Shown piece after piece: positions 1 to 5,141 of a DNA stretch of 7,044 nt (within the stretch, counting starts at the first letter, position 1; each line of letters opens with the position of its first letter). Source of the DNA: Planctomycetota bacterium (GTDB lineage Bacteria > Planctomycetota > GCA-002687715 > DRQF01); NCBI GenBank assembly GCA_015485455.1, contig WFTN01000276.1, forward strand, positions 1-7,044, in the 5' to 3' direction. The translations under genes and the position numbers were made by a program. The notes under the pieces are model-generated. The model was not told the DNA's origin. It did not search any database and worked only from the letters and a program-made list of their open reading frames with translations.

Positions 1-1
1 G

Positions 2-109
2 ATTACGGAGCGTGAAAAGCTGGTTCGCCAGTTGTCACAACTCCGATTTGCGATCGATAAAGATCACGATGCTCGCTTGGCCAGAGTGGCGAGGCTCCTA
101 TCGTTGTAG
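2..109 (+). CDS. C-terminal end of an unidentified protein (partial)
   Basis: An open frame enters from the left edge and ends with TAG at 107-109, giving 35 visible residues that begin ITEREKLVRQ and end VARLLSL. The segment is rich in Leu, Arg, Glu and Asp and has regularly spaced hydrophobic residues (LVRQLSQLRFAI), so it is probably an amphipathic or coiled-coil helix at the end of a protein. I do not recognise the family, and 35 residues are too few to name a function. It is called coding because of this composition and because the frame is open to the window edge. Chance is possible, since an opening of this length is not rare. It runs on the opposite strand to the recombinase remnant at 336-626 and converges with it. 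Confidence 0.4.
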   Translation: MTEREKLVRQLSQLRFAIDKDHDARLARVARLLSL

Positions 110-148
110 TCTCGAGGTCTTGAAGATTGTTGAATTAAGCTGAGTGAA

Positions 149-169
149 CTTCCACCCTCGTGGGGGAAG
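149..169. terminator. Hairpin between two convergent gene ends (possible weak terminator)
   Basis: CTTCCACC at 149-156 pairs with GGGGGAAG at 162-169 with one A/G mismatch. An alternative register pairs CCAC at 152-155 with GTGG at 160-163. On the plus strand a loosely T-rich stretch (CTTTGGTTTT) follows a few bases later, at about 175-184. The hairpin lies 40 bp after the stop of the partial gene ending at 109, where a terminator would be expected, but the T-run is interrupted and not adjacent. The rest of 110-335 shows no gene I can support. Confidence 0.25.
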
Positions 170-335
170 ATCGGCTTTGGTTTTGCACTTCCAGATACCA
201 TCGAACGGGCATCTACAGGCGCGTTAGGCGAAAAATTATAGTTATGTTTGCAAAACAAAGAGGCGATGCCGACGCCGCTCTCCCGTCCAAATTGGCCCAG
301 AACTGGCGAAGCTGTCACCAGCCGCCATCTGGCGT

Positions 336-626
336 TCATGATTTCCAGAGCCCCTCGAATCGGACCCCTGCGACTCGCGTGTAGTGCACCGTGTGCTTGG
401 GGTCGCGGTGGCCGAGGTAATCCTGGATGAGCCTGAGGTCGTAGCCTTGGTTCGCCAAGTAGAAACCGCAGGAGTGCCTCAGCGTGTGCGGGTGAACCCC
501 TTCGAGGCCAGCTCGCTTGGCGGCCACATTCACCACGTAGTTGACCGACTGGCGGGTCAATGGTTGCGCGAGTTCACGGAGGACGTGCCCGAGGCTTTCT
601 TTCCTTGTTCCGACGAAGTCGAAGAA
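336..626 (-). pseudogene. Tyrosine recombinase (phage-type integrase), C-terminal remnant
   Basis: The minus-strand frame is open from just after a TAG at 629-627 to TGA at 338-336 (96 codons). It carries the C-terminal catalytic part of the tyrosine recombinase fold: HPHTLRHS supplies the box II H-x-x-R, LIQDYLGHRD supplies the following His, and HTVHYTR supplies the Tyr nucleophile. The sequence ends VRFEGLWKS, as I recall for FimB/FimE-like and XerC/D-like recombinases. Family-like sequence begins near residues VLRELAQPLTRQ, at about 590. The box I Arg, the catalytic Lys region and the whole N-terminal DNA-binding domain are absent, and further upstream all readings hit stops. The first usable start inside is TTG at 560, giving 74 residues, too short to cut DNA alone. 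I read it as the remnant of an integrated element broken by deletion or insertion. A much smaller independent protein is possible but unlikely. Confidence 0.8.
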
Positions 627-1124
627 CTAATGCATAAATCTAAGGGCAAGGGGCGACTTGCCACGGCCATGAACTCAGGTGCGCCCTGCTTTACGGTCTT
701 CTGTTCTCCCAACCCATCCGAGGCAGGATCCTGTCTTTATGGCCACGTACTTCAGAGCTACATGAATATAGTGATGACGATGCTTGGCATGGACATGTTG
801 TTGGTTTCATCGCAAGGGAGTCGTACTCAACCGGCATCCCAAGAATCTCATCCACAGGAATGAAATTCTCAAAGCACTGGACTGGGATGTTGTGCCACAT
901 GATGTTGATGATTCGAATTCACCTAAGCCGTACAAAACGTTCACTGTAAGCGATTTGTGGTGCCTCATTTGTGGCAGAATGTCGAAAGGGGCGATTCAAT
1001 GCGCATAAGAGACCATTTAAGTAAAAGGGTTCTGCCGCGTCCTCTTTTTGATAACTTCCACACGGACTTTGGTCGAAAATTTATCGGAAGAGAGGAATTG
1101 GAACATGCGCGGAGCCTGTGGAAC
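627..1124. other. About 500 bp without a convincing gene
   Basis: This stretch separates the recombinase remnant from the secreted-protein gene. A small inverted repeat, GGCAAG/CTTGCC, lies at 645-650 and 657-662 with a 6-nt loop. A minus-strand frame at 900-691 (69 codons, beginning MWHNIPVQCF) has a protein-like first half but no ribosome-binding site and a low-quality second half, so it may be gene debris. The secreted-protein frame is open back to a GTG at 957 and an ATG at 999, the latter preceded by AAAGGGG at about 985-991. I could not find a convincing -35/-10 pair for the downstream gene. Confidence 0.5.
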
Positions 1125-1138
1125 ATGCGCGGAGCCTG
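1099..1138 (+). repeat. Exact 20-bp tandem duplication across a start codon
   Basis: The unit tggaacatgcgcggagcctg occurs twice head to tail without a mismatch, at 1099-1118 and 1119-1138. Each copy contains ATGCGC, so there are two ATGs (1105 and 1125) in different frames, because 20 is not a multiple of three. Only the second is in frame with the large secreted protein. The first would give a 13-codon peptide (MRGACGTCAEPAF) ending at TGA 1144-1146. An AGGA at 1093-1096 is well spaced (8 nt) for the first ATG, which suggests that a single-copy ancestor started there and that the duplication moved the working start. Confidence 0.95.
1111..1127 (+). promoter_or_regulatory. Ribosome-binding site and start of the secreted-protein gene
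   Basis: GGAG at 1111-1114 lies 10 nt before the ATG at 1125, and this Shine-Dalgarno-like sequence lies inside the first copy of the 20-bp duplication. The start is chosen because it places a standard signal peptide at the very N-terminus (MR, then a hydrophobic core). The competing AGGA at 1093-1096 serves the out-of-frame ATG at 1105, so the two starts may compete or be coupled. Confidence 0.5.
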
Positions 1139-4052
1139 CGTTTTGACGTTGTGGATTGCCCTTATTTTGAGCTTTATGAGCAACGGTGCTAAGTGCCACG
1201 CTCAATCCTATGACGTCGACAAGATCAAGTTTGGCAACAATGCTGCCATGAGCGATGACAATAAGAAGGTCATCAATTCGGCGACCAAATTCTTGACAGT
1301 CATCATGGCTCGGAAGCACAAGAACATAGCTTGTCCGAAGAAGACCAAGAAGACAGGCAAAATCAAGTTCAAGAAGGTTGGAAAAACAGGGCGCATAATG
1401 CCCGAAGGTTCCACTTCGGGCTCAAAGAAATACAAAGTCGGCTCCAAGAAAAAAGGCGCGAATCCTGCTGGAGGCAACAATCCACCTTCAACCGGAGGTA
1501 CTGGAGCATCCGGAGTGTCATCAAAGCTGACTTGGGCAGAAGTGCTTAAGTGCGTTGGTGAAGTCGACCAGGATGTCGGCGATAATCAGTCCGATGGTGA
1601 GAACGAAAAGAAGGTTAATGGTACGGTCAACATCGGAACAAAGAAGATCACGTACGAGAAATCCTACTTAAACAACCTCAAGCCTTTGGAGAAGGCCGCA
1701 GAAGATGAGGACAAGAAGGGGCTCCTTGATTTCCTTTCGTTTTGCGGTCTCGCGTATCACGAAACACTTCACACAAAACAAACCAAGCGTAGCGAGAAGG
1801 CGGCATGGCACGCCCAACTTCTTGTCTATTGCTGGATTGAGGATTTCCTGGAAGACATCATTGCGAATCCACCTGGTGATGTGAGCCCGGATGAGTCGGA
1901 TGCCTTGAATTCGATGGCGGCGGCATTGAAAGTTACCACCGCAGGGCAGACCCCATCAGCAATTGCGTCAGCTACCTTGTCAGCGCTCATTGCAAATGGC
2001 TTCAAGAACTTTAAAACAACGTCCCAAGGAGAACGCGACCTGGCAACGGCCTACGTTCCAGGAGGAGGCCCATTCCCCGGAGCATCGGGCGGGACGATTT
2101 TGGTTGCCTTTAAAGATTTCAACAATGCCACAATTACGGCGAATGTAGGAGCTGCCGCAACCCTTACTTTCTCTGCGGATGACCCTCCTGTCGTTCATAC
2201 CTTGTCGATCCATACGCCGTTTTGGGCGACACTCATTGACCGAGGCAATGGAACCGAACTTCTGGTTGGAGGTCACGACGCAAGCGGTTCCTCGCGCATC
2301 GTTGTGTTTTCTGACGGCGTTGACCCAGATACAAATCCAGACGCGCAAACCGCTGATATTGCCGTAGCGGGCGATGTTTCTGCTGTCCATGTACATGATG
2401 TGGTGCGCAATTCAGGTGCAACAGACTTGTTCCTACTTGACGTTGCGAATTCTACAGTCGACGTGGTTACAGACACGGACACTGATGGAATCCCCGATAC
2501 AGTTTCTGCGACCCCTTTTTCCAACGACCCGTTGATTGGTCAGCGAGGTGGATATCTCTTCCGAGGAGACGAAGGAGCAAGTGAATTGATTATCGCCGTT
2601 CGGACCAATGACGATACGGTCGACCAATTGCCAAAGTCTCTCTTGTTGAAAGACACGAATGGCGACCTTGTAGCGGACAGCGCAACGCTGAATTATGATG
2701 CGATTCATTGGCCAGAATATCTAAATCCGGTCATTTTGGACCGTGTTCCGGACGCCTTCGATACGGCTGGAGCCTTGGATTGGGAATCAAGCTTCCTGCC
2801 AGGCCAAAACAAACTTTATTGCTCAACTGGTGGCAGTCCAGGTGATACCGCGACGGTTAGAAACTTGTCCAACTCCAGTGCGGTGCTTGGAACTGGAACA
2901 GCTGTTACTGATTCGGACGTAATCGAAGTTTCCCTTGCGAATGCTTTGGTTGCCGGTCAACTGATTGAAGTTGAGCTTTCAAACAGTGGCAAGAAAACAG
3001 TCCAGTTTATCCCAATCAACGAAGAGCGTTCTTCTCAAAATGGTGGACTTGTCCATTCGTCGAGTGCTTCTTTTGCTTCCAAAAGTTGGGATTTTGATGG
3101 GAATGGCGTCAACGATTACGTTGTCCGGGCTGACGAGTGGAGGTTCCTCATTGGGCTTCGAGATCTAAACGGTCACGTGACGAGTGAGCATCGTCTTCTA
3201 TTCCCTTGGCGATTTGCTGATGCTCTGGACTTTGCAACCTCGACCTCAACCGCAATACAGTTTGCTGACGTTGAGGAAGAGTTCGGCTTGGTCACAGACA
3301 CTGCAAATATGTTGACGCAAGTCGTTGGCGCTCCAGGCCCCGGAGTGGCTTTCACGGGTCTCGATATCGACAATGATGGTGATCTAACGGACTCTTACGT
3401 CGTCCTTGAAACATCCACCGGGCTTCCGGTTCTTCACTATTCAGTTTCGGATAATGCCGGAATTCCCGTTTGGCAATTCGTGGAATTGGCCCTTGGAACG
3501 GACGAGCAGATCACCCAATTCGAGTTGTTCGATGCTGATGGCGATGGCGACCAGGACATCATCGTTGACATTTTCGAGTTGGCGACAGAATCCCGTCGGC
3601 CCTTGATGCTTGAGTTTAGTCACACCACGTTTGCCGATACCGAACGGCCTGTCTTGACCATTGAAGACGTCGAGTTTGTTTCTGTCGGACCGATCTCAGC
3701 GATCTACACCTTGGATTTGGGTATTCAGCCTGAACCTGTCCCTGTTGAGCACACGTTGCTCTTGTCTCTTAGTGGCACATCCCCGGGTTTCACCGCAATG
3801 GGGGTGACTGTTCCGCTTGTCTTTGATGTTGCGACGCAAGCAGTCATTGATTCAAATAATAGCAGCAACCTCATCAACTTCTTTGGGACTTTTGATGCTG
3901 AAGGGCGTTCGAAAGCAGAGCTTTCTTTGCCAGCGAATTACTTTGTGCCGGGCACAACAGTCTATGCCTCATACATTGCTGCGTACGAGAATGCTACGAC
4001 GGCAATTGGTGCATCGAATCCCGTGAGGTTTGTCGTTACAGCGCCAAACTAA
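1125..4052 (+). CDS. Large secreted protein with HETLH zincin-like motif, FG-GAP/VCBS-like calcium loops and C-terminal beta domain
   Basis: From ATG 1125 the product is 975 residues. Residues 1-26 form a signal peptide (Arg2, hydrophobic core LTLWIALILSF, probable cleavage after CHA at 24-26), so the protein is exported. Residues 63-110 are strongly lysine-rich, followed by a Gly/Pro/Ser/Thr linker (about 111-133). Helical sequence then carries HETLH at 212-216, a possible HExxH zinc site. H229, E224 and E239 are candidate third ligands, and C207 and C236 lie nearby. From about 300 to 845 the sequence is beta-rich, with Asp-rich loops of calcium-binding type at 450-458, 509-518, 656-664, 747-756 and 803-811 (for example DADGDGDQD), as in FG-GAP/VCBS propeller repeats. 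Residues from 846 on form a separate beta domain ending SNPVRFVVTAPN, of a type I associate with Planctomycetota exported proteins. Function is unproven: cell-surface or extracellular, perhaps metal-dependent hydrolysis or adhesion. The frame stays open upstream to ATG 999 and GTG 957, giving a longer N-region if used. No operon partner is visible. Confidence 0.85.
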   Translation: MRGACVLTLWIALILSFMSNGAKCHAQSYDVDKIKFGNNAAMSDDNKKVINSATKFLTVIMARKHKNIACPKKTKKTGKIKFKKVGKTGRIMPEGSTSGSKKYKVGSKKKGANPAGGNNPPSTGGTGASGVSSKLTWAEVLKCVGEVDQDVGDNQSDGENEKKVNGTVNIGTKKITYEKSYLNNLKPLEKAAEDEDKKGLLDFLSFCGLAYHETLHTKQTKRSEKAAWHAQLLVYCWIEDFLEDIIANPPGDVSPDESDALNSMAAALKVTTAGQTPSAIASATLSALIANGFKNFKTTSQGERDLATAYVPGGGPFPGASGGTILVAFKDFNNATITANVGAAATLTFSADDPPVVHTLSIHTPFWATLIDRGNGTELLVGGHDASGSSRIVVFSDGVDPDTNPDAQTADIAVAGDVSAVHVHDVVRNSGATDLFLLDVANSTVDVVTDTDTDGIPDTVSATPFSNDPLIGQRGGYLFRGDEGASELIIAVRTNDDTVDQLPKSLLLKDTNGDLVADSATLNYDAIHWPEYLNPVILDRVPDAFDTAGALDWESSFLPGQNKLYCSTGGSPGDTATVRNLSNSSAVLGTGTAVTDSDVIEVSLANALVAGQLIEVELSNSGKKTVQFIPINEERSSQNGGLVHSSSASFASKSWDFDGNGVNDYVVRADEWRFLIGLRDLNGHVTSEHRLLFPWRFADALDFATSTSTAIQFADVEEEFGLVTDTANMLTQVVGAPGPGVAFTGLDIDNDGDLTDSYVVLETSTGLPVLHYSVSDNAGIPVWQFVELALGTDEQITQFELFDADGDGDQDIIVDIFELATESRRPLMLEFSHTTFADTERPVLTIEDVEFVSVGPISAIYTLDLGIQPEPVPVEHTLLLSLSGTSPGFTAMGVTVPLVFDVATQAVIDSNNSSNLINFFGTFDAEGRSKAELSLPANYFVPGTTVYASYIAAYENATTAIGASNPVRFVVTAPN

Positions 4053-4106
4053 GATTCAGACACACACAGTTTTATGAACAAGGAAGAGCTGTGAGCAGCC
4101 ATCCAG

Positions 4107-4141
4107 TTTGAGGCTCCCAGAGCCACGCTCTTTGAGGCTCC
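4107..4141. repeat. Direct repeat TTTGAGGCTCC in the candidate transposon-end region
   Basis: TTTGAGGCTCC occurs at 4107-4117 and again at 4131-4141, 24 bp apart start to start. The first copy opens a small inverted repeat, GGCTC-cca-GAGCC (4112-4124), and the inverted core GAGCCTC recurs at 4188-4194. The block lies in the 234-bp non-coding stretch between the secreted-protein stop (4052) and the ATPase stop (4287). Transposons with Mu/Tn7-type transposases usually carry several transposase-binding repeats near each end, so this is a candidate end region. I cannot define the exact end because the opposite end lies outside the window. The remaining bases of 4053-4286 show no gene. Confidence 0.4.
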
Positions 4142-4273
4142 TATCCGAATCGAAGTAAGTGAGGCCCGCCCTGAGTGTTTTCAGAGCGAGCCTCGTTGCC
4201 CGAAGGCTTCCGAGTCCTGGTTATCCCTTGGCGGGTTGCTCCTCAGCAGAGCCCGACTCCGTTTCACCAGGAA

Positions 4274-4288
4274 GAGATTGGCAATCTC
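4274..4288. repeat. Palindrome GAGATTG-g-CAATCTC at the ATPase stop codon
   Basis: GAGATTG at 4274-4280 and CAATCTC at 4282-4288 form a perfect 7-bp inverted repeat around a single G. It overlaps the first two plus-strand bases of the ATPase stop codon and abuts a second palindrome at 4292-4309. It could be a protein-binding site or part of a 3' RNA structure. The sequence alone does not decide. Confidence 0.5.
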
Positions 4289-5141
4289 ATGAGTCAGCGT
4301 TAGCTGACTTCTTCCTCCTTTTTCTTGGTCTTTTTGCCGTGGCGAAGACGTCAAAATAGAGCTTCTCATCAATTTCGACGTGCTCTTCTGCAGCGGCAGC
4401 CAGCAGAAGCTCTTGCGCCATATTCATGGCAGCCCGCCAATTGCCGAAAGAATGCTCAGCCAAAGTTTTCATGACCTCTTTGGTCATGAGCTTTGAGTTC
4501 CCAGCTTTAGTAATGGCGTGTTGAATGCCATCGAAGAGTTCCGTGGCGGTCATGGCCTCCAAAGTTAGCCTAGTTCGAATTCGGCTGCCCAATGGAATCA
4601 ATTCCTCTTGCCGAAATTTCTCGATCAGCCGACCATCACCGGCTAAGACCACTGTAAGCAAAGAATGGGAGTCCAGACGGTCGCTCGACAAAAGACGCAG
4701 TTCAGAAAGGACACCGGATGGCATTTCCTGTGCTTCGTCGATGAGGATCACCGGACGCCTCAAGCTCGATTCAAGTTTTGCTTTCCACTTCTCACGGAGG
4801 ACTTTGAATCCGCCCCAGCGGTTGGCAGAGCCAAGGCTGGTGCCAAAGACCTCGCCCATTTCCCGATAGAAATCAGCCGTTCCGCTTTGCGGACGTGTGA
4901 TACAGCAGACATTTAGGTCTCGAATCTCGGAGAGCTGTTGTTCCAAATAGCGTAGGACCACCGATTTTCCCGTGCCGGGATCTCCGGTCACCATGGCGAA
5001 GCCACCATCGGTGCTCAGTTCTTCAATGCGCCAAGCAAATCTCTTCACCGAATCACTGATTCGGATGGCTTCAGTTGGCAGGTCCTGACTAAACGGGTTC
5101 CATTTCAAACCGTAGATATTCAGCAGCTTTCGATTACTCAT
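4287..5141 (-). CDS. AAA+ ATPase, transposition helper (ExeA/TniB/IstB-like)
   Basis: The product is 284 residues. It opens with YGLKWNPFSQD (10-20), the N-terminal signature of ExeA-like AAA ATPases. Walker A is GDPGTGKS at 53-60 and Walker B is VILIDE at 131-136. The sensor-1-like strand is LLTVVLAGDGRL (161-172), and Arg residues at 187-191 (SRIRTR) are candidates for the arginine finger. The C-terminus is a basic tail (KRPRKRRKK) that may bind DNA. In Tn7, Mu, Tn5053 and IS21, ATPases of this class (TnsC, MuB, TniB, IstB) bind target DNA with ATP and activate the DDE transposase. The same role is inferred here because the ATG overlaps the TGA of the upstream integrase gene as ATGA (5141-5138), which implies translational coupling. 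All nucleotide-binding motifs look intact. A type II secretion role, as for the namesake ExeA, is unlikely in this context. Confidence 0.88.
   Translation of the reverse strand: MSNRKLLNIYGLKWNPFSQDLPTEAIRISDSVKRFAWRIEELSTDGGFAMVTGDPGTGKSVVLRYLEQQLSEIRDLNVCCITRPQSGTADFYREMGEVFGTSLGSANRWGGFKVLREKWKAKLESSLRRPVILIDEAQEMPSGVLSELRLLSSDRLDSHSLLTVVLAGDGRLIEKFRQEELIPLGSRIRTRLTLEAMTATELFDGIQHAITKAGNSKLMTKEVMKTLAEHSFGNWRAAMNMAQELLLAAAAEEHVEIDEKLYFDVFATAKRPRKRRKKSANADS
4292..4325 (+). terminator. Possible intrinsic terminator facing plus-strand transcription
   Basis: AGTCAGC (4292-4298), loop GTTA, and GCTGACT (4303-4309) form a perfect 7-bp stem, followed on the plus strand by the pyrimidine tract TCTTCCTCCTTTTTCTT. 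This is the layout of a rho-independent terminator for transcription arriving from the secreted-protein gene, though it lies 240 bp past that stop and inside the 3' end of the ATPase coding region. The T-rich tract is also simply the complement of the Lys/Arg codons of the ATPase tail, so its terminator role is uncertain. Confidence 0.3.

Noticed and set aside
91..102. GAGGCTCCTATC, also present at 4134-4145, considered as flanking repeats of a 4-kb element
   Set aside because: A 12-bp match is expected about once or more by chance in a window of this size, and the flanking bases do not extend the similarity.
223..229. GTTAGGC, which fits the GTTRRRY core of an integron attC site, near a recombinase remnant
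   Set aside because: No partner RYYYAAC site with a foldable arm was found at attC-like distance on either strand, and the recombinase remnant is of the FimB/Xer-like kind without visible integron-integrase features.
64..339. 91-codon minus-strand frame whose ATG overlaps the recombinase stop as ATGA
   Set aside because: The overlap looks like coupling, but the product is low in recognisable structure, the upstream gene is itself broken, and the frame overlaps the partial gene at 2-109.
384..863. 159-codon plus-strand open frame
   Set aside because: Its first part is antisense to the clear tyrosine-recombinase catalytic segment, and the remainder shows no recognisable domain.
691..900. 69-codon minus-strand frame beginning MWHNIPVQCF
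   Set aside because: The first half is protein-like, but there is no ribosome-binding site, no family is recognised and the second half looks random. At most it is debris of an older gene.
1188..1196. Possible lipoprotein signal (GAKC) at the end of the signal peptide
   Set aside because: The position before Cys is Lys and no L-[AS]-[GA]-C pattern is present. Cleavage after CHA fits signal peptidase I better.
1208..1480. 90-codon hydrophobic minus-strand frame that could pass for a membrane protein
   Set aside because: It is the antisense of the lysine-rich segment: Lys codons read backwards give Phe and Leu.
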